A stretch of 32,600 bases of DNA, taken from assembly GCA_029007785.1 (NCBI GenBank), contig JAQXIM010000143.1:1-32600 (forward strand), given 5' to 3'. Position 1 is the first letter of the stretch. The number at the start of each line of letters is the position of its first letter. This DNA is from Clostridiales bacterium (GTDB lineage Bacteria > Bacillota > Clostridia > Lachnospirales > Lachnospiraceae). A model generated the notes under the pieces. That model worked only from the letters and a program-made list of their open reading frames with translations, had not been told where the DNA came from and ran no database searches. A program made the position numbers and the translations under genes. Of this stretch, positions 26,512 through 32,600 are shown one piece after another.

Positions 26512-26540
26512 ATTTTACCATGCATTTCTATGATTGACAA
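26512..26540 (-). promoter_or_regulatory. Putative promoter of the regulator 2/lipoprotein 2 operon
   Basis: On the minus strand TTGTCA (26540-26535) and TAAAAT (26517-26512) are 17 bp apart, 47 bp before the start codon. Confidence 0.65.
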
Positions 26541-26699
26541 ACGATACGAACACTGCTTCCATTTTTTTCATAAGAAAAATGCCTAATGATTGCTTATTTT
26601 AAGAATGAGTCCCCTCCTAACCTAAAAGAATAATCCATGCATCATTTACAATAAAATTATGACAACACAGGAAATATAAAAGCATAGATTCAAAACACC

Positions 26700-26900
26700 A
26701 GCCCGTAAGTGTAAGAAAAAAAGAGTTCCGCTTGCGGAACTCTCGCGCTGCCGCGCGGCTGCTCCTGCAGCCAAACTTCCATTGGAGCGGCATGCGCATC
26801 CTCCCGGAGATTTCTATGCAATAGGAACGGAGTTTCCTATTGCAAAAAAACTGCCGCTTCACATCTTTGTTGTGACAGCGACAGCTTCTGTCGTTTTTCA
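26700..26900. repeat. Hairpin-rich intergenic element, possibly an interspersed repeat
   Basis: Three strong inverted repeats occur within 180 bp: AGAGTTCCGC / GCGGAACTCT (26722-26743), TGCAATAGGAA / TTCCTATTGCA (26817-26844) and CGACAG / CTGTCG (26879-26893, followed by TTTTT on the plus strand). A G+C-rich patch (CGCGCTGCCGCGCGGC) lies between. A 94-codon minus frame crosses the whole region but reads like a translated repeat (many Cys and Arg), not a protein. Such compact hairpin clusters are often multi-copy in clostridial genomes; copy number cannot be seen here. Confidence 0.45.
26715..26743 (-). terminator. Terminator downstream of the ABC-2 exporter operon
   Basis: The stem AGAGTTCCGC / GCGGAACTCT is followed on the minus strand by TTTTTTTC. 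It is the first T-tailed hairpin after the exporter genes on their strand. Confidence 0.65.
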
Positions 26901-26947
26901 TTTCTTATTGCACCCATGACTAATTGTTATGTTTTAAATTTTGTAAT

Positions 26948-27850
26948 TCAGATTTTTCTTCTCGCAGACAGGGCATTCATCCCCACATACAGACCAACGG
27001 CAATCACAATAGAAGCAGTCAAGACTACATACATATTACTCATCTCTACTTGATTCCCCAGAAAATACAAATTGCAGTCTACACCATCTTTCATGCTCTC
27101 TACCGCCTCTGCCGGAAAGCCTATTGTTCTCATCTCTTCAAAAACACCTCGCAAAGCATGATTCCGCAGCAGTGAGGTTCCATAAGAACCGGGCAGGAAA
27201 GAAATCACCTTCTGAAGTCCCTCTGAAAAACTGGAAATAGGCATATAAGCACCGCAGATAAAACCATAGCCTGCACTGACAATCGTTCCAACCGCACTGG
27301 CCTGTCCGCTGGTAGAGAGCGGAAAGATGACACAGGAGGAAAGGGCTGTGCCAAACAGTACCAAAAGAACCACGTCAAGCAGCAGTGCTGCCACGTCTCC
27401 CGCAGCAAGAAACCAACCAACACGAGCCAAATACAACAGACATACTCCCACCGCTGCAAAACAGATCAACAGGGTAGAAATCAGGGTAGACAAATAATAG
27501 CTTAAAGCCAACGTACTGGATTTCAGCGGCGCAATAGTCAAATCCTGTCGGGCACCGCTGATCTTGTCCTGTACCATCAGCAGGTTAGAGCAGAAAGCAA
27601 CCGTAACACAGCTCACCGCCAGCAGAGAGGATACCAACTGACCTCCTACACAGCCCCAGACCACCTTGTCCGATACTGCTGCACCTGCTGCTTCCAGTAC
27701 AGAGCGGAAACTATCCTCATAGACATTGGCCAGAAACGTGCTGTAAAGCACCAATAGAATAATCGGAGTAATAAGGGAGGTAAAAAACATCCCCTTGTCC
27801 TTAAAATATAGTTTAATGTTGCGCCGAGTCAGCGCGCCAAGTCCCGTCAT
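26948..27850 (-). CDS. ABC-2 type exporter permease
   Basis: A 300-residue membrane protein with about six helices: an N-terminal amphipathic start (LTRRNIKLYFKDKGMFFTSLITPIILLVLY) typical of ABC-2/DrrB-type permeases, an external loop, paired helices in the middle, and a last helix before NALSARRKI. The segment GYGFICGAYMPISSF.EGLQKVISFLPGSYG matches the conserved ABC-2 region before the last external loop. The start codon overlaps the stop of the upstream ATPase gene by four bases (ATGA), so the two proteins surely form one transporter. Relatives export drugs, lipids or peptides; the cargo is unknown. Confidence 0.88.
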   Translation of the reverse strand: MTGLGALTRRNIKLYFKDKGMFFTSLITPIILLVLYSTFLANVYEDSFRSVLEAAGAAVSDKVVWGCVGGQLVSSLLAVSCVTVAFCSNLLMVQDKISGARQDLTIAPLKSSTLALSYYLSTLISTLLICFAAVGVCLLYLARVGWFLAAGDVAALLLDVVLLVLFGTALSSCVIFPLSTSGQASAVGTIVSAGYGFICGAYMPISSFSEGLQKVISFLPGSYGTSLLRNHALRGVFEEMRTIGFPAEAVESMKDGVDCNLYFLGNQVEMSNMYVVLTASIVIAVGLYVGMNALSARRKI

Positions 27851-28761
27851 TTTTCTGTACCTCCTGTTAGTTTACTGCCTGTGACTGTCAGAAACACATC
27901 ATCCATCTTTCCCTTGGTGATCTCATAGTCCTGAAATACTTCCGGATATTTCAGGATCAGCGCCGTTGCCGCAGCCGTATTCGGAACGGACACCCGATAG
28001 GCATCACGAAGCGGCGAATATGGAGCTCCAAGCTTCTGAATTTGTTTCTCCGATTGTCCATAAATTGTGATAAAGTCGCCGGTATAATTATTTTTCAGCA
28101 TCAGCGGAGTTCCTTCTGCTGCAATGATTCCATGATTCAGAATCACAACATAGTCTGCATCTGCCGCTTCTTCCATATAGTGGGTCGTCAGAAACACTGT
28201 TAAATTTTCTTTTTGACGCAGTTCACCGATAACCTCCCAGAGCAGATTGCGGGTCTGCGGATCCAGTCCCGTAGTAGGCTCGTCCAATATTAATATCTTA
28301 GGTCTATGCAGAAGTGCTCTCGCAATATCGATTCTGCGTCTCTGGCCTCCGGAGAGCTTTCCCACACTTCGTTTCAGCAGATCATGGAAATCCAATAGAT
28401 GCGATAATTCCTCCAGCCGACTCCGAAAAGCTTCTCCCCGGATGCCGTAAAGAGCTGCCCTGCTTTGAAGGTTATCCCGAACCGAAAGATCCTTATCCAA
28501 AACCGAATTCTGAAATACCACACCAAGATTTCTTTTAATAAGGTCAGGATCCGTATCCAGATCCGTTCCGCAAATGCATACACTGCCTCTGTCCTTTGGA
28601 AGCTGTCCGCAGAGAATATTTATTGTAGTAGACTTGCCTGCTCCGTTGACTCCTAAGAATGCAAACAATTCTCCTTCCTTCACCCGAAAACTAAGATCCT
28701 GTACTGCTTTCACATCTCCGAAGGATTTATGCAAATGATCAATTTCAATAATATGTTCCAT
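27847..28761 (-). CDS. ABC exporter ATP-binding protein
   Basis: A 304-residue ATPase of the DrrA/NatA type: Walker A GVNGAGKST (residues 37-45), Q-loop in VVFQN (Gln84), signature LSGGQ (136-140), Walker B ILILDEP (156-162), D-loop and H-loop His194. The C-terminal 80 residues match the extension usual in drug-exporter ATPases (ITKGKMDDVFLTVTG). The start at ATG 28761 is chosen because TGGAGG lies seven bases upstream; the frame extends to 28830 without a site. An extended -10 (TGTTATAAT on the minus strand, 28829-28834) lies 68 bp upstream. The downstream permease gene overlaps by four bases. Confidence 0.93.
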   Translation of the reverse strand: MEHIIEIDHLHKSFGDVKAVQDLSFRVKEGELFAFLGVNGAGKSTTINILCGQLPKDRGSVCICGTDLDTDPDLIKRNLGVVFQNSVLDKDLSVRDNLQSRAALYGIRGEAFRSRLEELSHLLDFHDLLKRSVGKLSGGQRRRIDIARALLHRPKILILDEPTTGLDPQTRNLLWEVIGELRQKENLTVFLTTHYMEEAADADYVVILNHGIIAAEGTPLMLKNNYTGDFITIYGQSEKQIQKLGAPYSPLRDAYRVSVPNTAAATALILKYPEVFQDYEITKGKMDDVFLTVTGSKLTGGTEK

Positions 28762-28966
28762 GGTTTTCCTCCAATGATATTCTCCGTTTCGTTCTGTCAA
28801 TATATCGAAAAATCTTTTGTACGAAATCATTATAACATGGGTTCCTCTGCGGTACTAGGCACTCTTTTCATGTACTTGTGTTACTTTTATAGGAGAAGGA
28901 TGTCTGTTTTGCTTTTCTTTCACAGCATTCACATAACTGTAAGAACCATACAATTTCTTACTTTTG

Positions 28967-29020
28967 ATTGTTTTATAAGTACGAATTGTTTTATAAGTAC
29001 GAATTGTTTTATTAGTACGA
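28967..29020. repeat. Three tandem 18-bp repeats
   Basis: ATTGTTTTATAAGTACGA occurs at 28967-28984 and 28985-29002 exactly, and at 29003-29020 with one change. The 15-bp core GTTTTATAAGTACGA recurs at 32314-32328, upstream of the Nudix gene. The repeats lie between the ABC exporter and LysR 2; the 348-bp gap holds nothing else clear except the exporter promoter and the LysR terminator. Confidence 0.8.
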
Positions 29021-29067
29021 ACTCGTGCATATCTGATTGATATTCATACAGGATTCAGAAGAAAAGA

Positions 29068-29102
29068 CACGATACTTCACTGAAAATCAGTGATATACCG
29101 TG
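29068..29102 (-). terminator. Imperfect terminator hairpin after LysR regulator 2
   Basis: The inner stem TCACTGA/TCAGTGA is perfect and the outer CACG pairs with CGTG. On the minus strand TCTTTTCTTC follows. It lies 8 bp after the gene. Confidence 0.5.
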
Positions 29103-29109
29103 CCTGCCT

Positions 29110-30060
29110 TTATTCCTTGAATGTATTTTTAACTACTCTGATAAAATCCATGATTCGGAAGTCCTGACCCGCACTTCTTCTGAAGTATACCGTCACCCTT
29201 CTTGCGAGATCCGGCTGTCGAATCGGTAAATAGTGCATCTGCGAATCATTTTTGCCCCTATACTTGATATTATTCAGCGATGCACTAATCAGACACGCCC
29301 CCAGGTTCGAGGAGGCCAGATGCTGCATCAGGGAATAATCTTCACATTCTGTAAGTTGTGAAAACTTCAATGAATTCTTTTCCAGATACTCTGTGACGAA
29401 TCTGCGAACATAGCTTTGACTCGGTGGAAGGATCATGGGAACATCCGTGAACTCCTTCAAATCGATACCGCTGTTCTTCCAGGAATTCAGTGTCTTTTCA
29501 TTCAATCCCGGGAAACAGTTCTCCAGAATTACGTCAGAAACCATCAATAACACATCCGAAGAGAACAAATCCACACCACAATACTCTCGATTCGAAAGAT
29601 CTGATTTCTGATATACGATGATCACATCCAGCTGCTGATCCATTAGCATCTGCTTCAATTGCGAGCTGTTGGCTTCATGAATAGAGAATCTAACCGATGG
29701 ATGGGACTCTGTAAATGCACTGATGGGAATCTCCTTCAGCAGAGATGAGGCATGAGGCCGCATACATCCGATTCGGATCTGAAGCTTATCTGAGTTCTCT
29801 ATCAGCGGTCTTGCTTCATACAATTGGTTATGAATCTGCTGAATCTGTATGGCTGCATCATATACTTTTCTGCCATAGGAAGTCAGCGTCATCCTGCGAT
29901 AGCCACGATCGAACAGAGTGACACCATAATACTTCTCAAGACGTGCCAGATATCCGGTTAGACTCTGCTGAGAGACATTCAGCCGCTTAGCTGCATGTGT
30001 AATATTGGCTTCATCGGCGATTATGATAAACTGATCCAGTGACGGCCGGTAATTCTGCAT
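29110..30060 (-). CDS. LysR-family transcriptional regulator 2
   Basis: A 316-residue protein with an N-terminal LysR helix-turn-helix (EANITHAAKRLNVSQQSLTGYLARLEKYYGVTLFDRGYRRMTLT) and an effector-binding domain (about 93-310). The start at ATG 30060 is preferred over ATG 30072 because GGAGGG lies just upstream of it. It is monocistronic with its own terminator. No divergent partner gene is adjacent: the exporter lies downstream and the next upstream gene points the same way, so its target is not evident. An inverted repeat (GAAAGTTGTA at 30158-30167, TACAACTTTC at 30203-30212) lies about 100-150 bp upstream and could be its binding region. Confidence 0.9.
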   Translation of the reverse strand: MQNYRPSLDQFIIIADEANITHAAKRLNVSQQSLTGYLARLEKYYGVTLFDRGYRRMTLTSYGRKVYDAAIQIQQIHNQLYEARPLIENSDKLQIRIGCMRPHASSLLKEIPISAFTESHPSVRFSIHEANSSQLKQMLMDQQLDVIIVYQKSDLSNREYCGVDLFSSDVLLMVSDVILENCFPGLNEKTLNSWKNSGIDLKEFTDVPMILPPSQSYVRRFVTEYLEKNSLKFSQLTECEDYSLMQHLASSNLGACLISASLNNIKYRGKNDSQMHYLPIRQPDLARRVTVYFRRSAGQDFRIMDFIRVVKNTFKE

Positions 30061-30157
30061 AACTCCCTCCATATGTATATTTTCCGGATTCCGGGATCAT
30101 CAAGAGATTCTTTTCCTCTCCAACAATACAATCCGGATATATTATACACAACAGCTC

Positions 30158-30212
30158 GAAAGTTGTATATACATATTAAGTCGGACTATGTGATTACGAA
30201 ATTACAACTTTC
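30158..30212. promoter_or_regulatory. Inverted repeat upstream of LysR regulator 2
   Basis: Perfect ten-base arms GAAAGTTGTA and TACAACTTTC are 35 bp apart, with a TATAAT box on the minus strand just downstream. It is a candidate operator. Confidence 0.4.
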
Positions 30213-30305
30213 CATACAACCACTGATCTGTATATTTCTGTGTTGGTTTCCTGATTTTCATCCATCTGTTTTCCCGGATAATTCCGGTTTATAAGTTTTG
30301 TGAGA

Positions 30306-30356
30306 TCTTTAATTATTTGAGTTCTTTAATTATTTGAGTTCTTTAATTACTTGAAG
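30306..30356. repeat. Three tandem 17-bp repeats
   Basis: TCTTTAATTATTTGAGT occurs at 30306-30322 and 30323-30339 exactly, and as TCTTTAATTACTTGAAG at 30340-30356. A still weaker copy follows. The block lies between LysR 2 and the 96-residue protein. Confidence 0.75.
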
Positions 30357-30396
30357 ATTTCAATTACTTTAGATCTTTAGAGATTCGATCTCCAAA

Positions 30397-30687
30397 TTAT
30401 TTGAATTCGAAGTTCTGCAATCCATTTCTGTAAATCTCATTGATAACAGACTGAGCATGTTCCATTTCCTTCTTCCGGATAATCGCATCTCTATCACTTA
30501 AAATGGCAAGCATCTCATCCACAAGATCCTCAATCCTGGGATTGCTCACCCGATACAAATATCCCAGCATCCGGGTAGCAGTGTAATCTGTATTCATATT
30601 TTTGTATGCTATTTCTGAACAGAACTCTTTCGGATATCCTCTGCTGAGCAGAACCCGGTATAATTCATCGGTTCTTTCTGATGCCAT
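30397..30687 (-). CDS. Small conserved protein of unknown function
   Basis: A 96-residue soluble, all-helical protein (SERTDELYRVLLSRGYPKEFCSEIAYKNMNTDYTATRMLGYL and on). It has no signal peptide, TM helix or catalytic motif that I recognise. Its even composition, good AGAGGTGA site before the ATG and normal codon use suggest a real gene. It stands alone between LysR 2 and the DUF2798 gene. Confidence 0.7.
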   Translation of the reverse strand: MASERTDELYRVLLSRGYPKEFCSEIAYKNMNTDYTATRMLGYLYRVSNPRIEDLVDEMLAILSDRDAIIRKKEMEHAQSVINEIYRNGLQNFEFK

Positions 30688-30812
30688 AAATAATCACCTC
30701 TGTAATTTCGTTCCTCTTTACCGTCGGCAGAGAATATAATCCAGAAAAGGATGTGGCAAATACTGTTTCAGTTTTTCTCCTTGTTTTCTGCTAATCGTGT
30801 CCACTTACCAGA

Positions 30813-31535
30813 CTATTGTACATCCTTACCTAACCATTGTACATCCTTACCCGACACTTGTTCAGCAAGTTTCTTTCTTTGTCTTCTCTCAATGGCAAGA
30901 GTTTCCTGAATTTCATCCATTCTTCTGTAAATGTCTGCGATTGCTTCCTGCTCATTCCGGGGACGTTCCGACGAGTCTTTTGAGTTTCGTGCAGCAATAT
31001 CTTTTGCAAAAAGTTTAGCAAATGCCCATCTCACAAACGGCTGAATAAAAAATATCTGAGAAAAGAAAGCGAATGGAAAATTGAAACATATCAGCTTTAG
31101 CCAATTTGCCAAAACCGTCAAAATACGGAATCCGTTATAGTATGGATAATACATCCATGCGGCCAGTAAACTCATTAAGGGGCACATAATAAATACGGTA
31201 CAACTAATGATAACCGTTTCGAATATCATGGGATGATTTCTCCTTGGATCAAACATCTTACTTGCCATTTTAAATGAAAGCGGGCTTCCAATGACACATT
31301 CAAGAATATATGCACAGCAAAATTCTATAATTATCACTGACCATATGGGAAGCATACGGCCAAACATGTAAACACCACCCTGATTGCTGATTGCCTGAAG
31401 CACACTGTCCGCATTATTGATTTGCATCAGAATACTTCCATTGACAACATAAAGGCTGTAAAAAACATATCCATGTACGGTTACCAGTACGGTGAGGAAA
31501 GCAAACACCATCCTCTGAAATTGATTTCTTGGCAT
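30813..31535 (-). CDS. DUF2798-type membrane protein
   Basis: A 240-residue membrane protein, MPRNQFQRMVFAFLTVLVTVHGYVFYSLYVVNG at the start, which is typical of DUF2798 proteins. About four helices are seen (near residues 10-30, 60-85, 105-130, 145-175), probably two DUF2798 units, followed by a charged cytoplasmic tail with coiled-coil potential (EAIADIYRRMDEIQETLAIERRQRKKLAEQ). The start at ATG 31535 follows AAAAAGGAG; a longer frame to 31604 has no site. The last codons are an in-frame 21-bp duplication that repeats GKDVQ. Function is unknown. Confidence 0.8.
   Translation of the reverse strand: MPRNQFQRMVFAFLTVLVTVHGYVFYSLYVVNGSILMQINNADSVLQAISNQGGVYMFGRMLPIWSVIIIEFCCAYILECVIGSPLSFKMASKMFDPRRNHPMIFETVIISCTVFIMCPLMSLLAAWMYYPYYNGFRILTVLANWLKLICFNFPFAFFSQIFFIQPFVRWAFAKLFAKDIAARNSKDSSERPRNEQEAIADIYRRMDEIQETLAIERRQRKKLAEQVSGKDVQWLGKDVQ
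30815..30851. repeat. 21-bp in-frame duplication at the end of the DUF2798 gene
   Basis: ATTGTACATCCTTACC occurs at 30815-30830 and again at 30836-30851, a 21-bp period that encodes GKDVQ twice just before the stop. Confidence 0.75.
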
Positions 31536-31859
31536 ATCATTTTCTCCTTTTTCCCAAACAAAAAACACATATGAGTCAACTATATATCTGATGGTCATTT
31601 TCATCTTTGCAGATTACATATTTACCGTGATCAGATTTACGTGCTGCACACCACATGTGTCGTTTATGTTTGCTGTTTAATAATTATTATTTAGTTCTGA
31701 TTATTCTATCACAATTACGAATTTGATGTAAGTATAAATTACAAGATAACGAAACTTCCTGCCAAATATCCCATACTTAAATGGGATGCGAACGAAAAGA
31801 GCAGATATGCCTTATTTTGTTCCAAATCCCTGTTTTCCGTTTTCAAGTCGATTTTTCCA
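31536..31859. other. Intergenic region between the DUF2798 and Nudix genes
   Basis: A seven-base-pair hairpin (ATCCCAT/ATGGGAT, 31768-31787) without a T-run lies after the Nudix gene. A 62-codon minus frame here overlaps the Nudix end and looks spurious. The part near 31536-31730 is A+T-rich and probably holds the promoter of the DUF2798 gene; I see no clear boxes. Confidence 0.4.
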
Positions 31860-32288
31860 TTACAAAAAGCCTCTTTTCTTTGATTCCTGGAGCAGCTTCG
31901 GTTGTATTTCCGGATAAGTCCATACATCCGGCATCCTATCGGTAATTACAATTCTCTCAATTTCACTATGCAGTTCTTGTTCAAATGCTCTGATATCAGC
32001 ATAATACAGCATTCCAAATGTCTCTTCGCCAGCAAAATAATCTTCCGCTATAACCGAATACACACATATTGGCTTAAGATCAAAATCAACAGCTCCTGTT
32101 TCTTCGTACAATTCTCTTTTTGCTGTTTCCAATATTTTTTCCCCTGGCTCTCTATGACCTCCCGGAACTTCCCATGTGTCACGTTGTTTATGCTTACAAA
32201 AGACGTATTTTCCTTCTGTTTGAGCAATAATCACTGCAAATTTTAATAATCGCTCATCGATTTCTTCATAAAATCTCACCATCGCCAT
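31860..32288 (-). CDS. Nudix hydrolase
   Basis: A 142-residue protein with a complete Nudix box: Gly44, then Glu50 after five residues, seven more residues and RELYEETGA (58-66), exactly G-x5-E-x7-REU-x-EE-x-G-U. It would use Mg2+ to cleave a nucleoside diphosphate linked to another group. The first strand region (FAVIIAQTEGKYVFCKHKQRDTWEVPGG) resembles small NUDIX proteins of the 8-oxo-dGTP/NTP type, but substrate cannot be assigned. The start at ATG 32288 follows AGAGGAAAA; an upstream ATG at 32375, overlapping the MarR stop (TGATG), is an alternative that adds 29 residues. It is probably in one operon with the MarR gene. Confidence 0.88.
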   Translation of the reverse strand: MAMVRFYEEIDERLLKFAVIIAQTEGKYVFCKHKQRDTWEVPGGHREPGEKILETAKRELYEETGAVDFDLKPICVYSVIAEDYFAGEETFGMLYYADIRAFEQELHSEIERIVITDRMPDVWTYPEIQPKLLQESKKRGFL

Positions 32289-32374
32289 AGGTTTTCCTCT
32301 AATCACATCTTGAGTTTTATAAGTACGAGTTCTCACTGGAAACATTTTGTCGGAAGGAGTATGTATATGCAGCA

Positions 32375-32600
32375 TCAGACCGGTTCGTTCAAAGAGGATT
32401 TCTCATAGGTCTGTTCTGTCCGCTGAATATCTGATGGATGAATATTGGAGCATAGAATTTTATAAAAGTTACTGTGTATCTCTTTGATTCGCTTCGCAGC
32501 TGGTACACCCTTTTCTGTTAAGTACAGAAATTTCATTCGCTTATCTTTCTCACTTCTGACAACCTCAACATAACCAATCTCTGTCAGCTTTTTCATAACT
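32375..32600 (-). CDS. MarR-family regulator, C-terminal part (5' end outside window)
   Basis: The frame is open through the right edge; the ATG at 32596 is internal. It covers the end of the recognition helix and the wing (MKKLTEIGYVEVVRSEKDKRMKFLYLTEKG, the KDKR...LTEKG wing being typical of MarR) and the C-terminal dimerisation helix. The tail TYEKSSLNEPV looks short but within family range. It precedes the Nudix gene with a one-base overlap if that gene starts at its first ATG. Confidence 0.8.
   Translation of the reverse strand, partial: VMKKLTEIGYVEVVRSEKDKRMKFLYLTEKGVPAAKRIKEIHSNFYKILCSNIHPSDIQRTEQTYEKSSLNEPV

Noticed and set aside
26617-26901. A 94-codon minus-strand frame
   Set aside because: It runs through perfect hairpins and is rich in Cys and Arg; it looks like a translated repeat rather than a protein.
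28967-29020. A CRISPR array
   Set aside because: The repeats are 18 bp and directly adjacent with no spacers, and no cas gene is present.
28729-29040. A 103-codon plus-strand frame ending in repeated CFISTN
   Set aside because: The repetition comes from the 18-bp DNA repeats, and the start lies inside the ABC ATPase gene on the other strand.
31739-31927. A 62-codon minus frame after the Nudix gene
   Set aside because: It overlaps the Nudix 3' end in another frame, has no ribosome-binding site and no recognisable features.

Overview
The window looks like a chromosomal stretch of a low-to-medium G+C Gram-positive anaerobe of the class Clostridia, most likely a gut Lachnospiraceae relative. 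This is inferred from the strong AAGGAGG ribosome-binding sites, the lipoprotein signal peptides, the TRAP-type binding lipoproteins, the YesN-like AraC regulators, the YjdF protein and the UvrA-like ATPase. No rRNA, tRNA, CRISPR array, phage gene or transposase was recognised. All annotated genes except one LysR regulator lie on the minus strand.

Left part (1-10.5 kb): a mixed accessory region. It holds the start of a secreted PPC/fibronectin-III protein (running off the left edge), a UvrA-like tandem ABC ATPase, an alpha/beta hydrolase with an AraC/GyrI-type regulator, yjdF, a small conserved protein, a membrane protein, a TetR regulator and an orphan ABC-2 permease. Between them lie several decayed genes: a fused wreck of a Bce-type response regulator, ABC ATPase and permease; a MATE transporter tail; and a sigma factor that has lost region 4 and runs straight into the permease gene.

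Centre (10.5-26.5 kb): the most interesting part. Two paralogous sensing units are present. Each consists of a TRAP/DctP-type solute-binding lipoprotein, with no TRAP membrane subunits anywhere in the window, and a two-TM AraC-family regulator of about 750 residues. In unit 2 the two genes overlap by four bases. In unit 1 they are separated by one gene for a 1750-residue lipoprotein carrying two tandem EstA-like esterase modules, a copper-amine-oxidase-type N domain and a tannase-like esterase module. Next to unit 1 lies a Tat-exported, SLH-containing, B3-like metallo-hydrolase, divergent from a LysR regulator across a promoter region with two palindromes. The combined picture is a surface system that may hydrolyse plant phenolic or other carboxylic esters outside the cell and sense the acids released through binding lipoproteins that signal to membrane-bound AraC proteins. 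The parts are visible in the sequence; substrate and signalling route are inference.

Right part (26.5-32.6 kb): a hairpin-rich intergenic element, a two-gene ABC-2 exporter, a second LysR regulator, a small conserved protein, a DUF2798 membrane protein, a Nudix hydrolase and the end of a MarR regulator cut by the window edge. Short tandem duplications (18 bp x3, 17 bp x3, 21 bp x2) cluster here.
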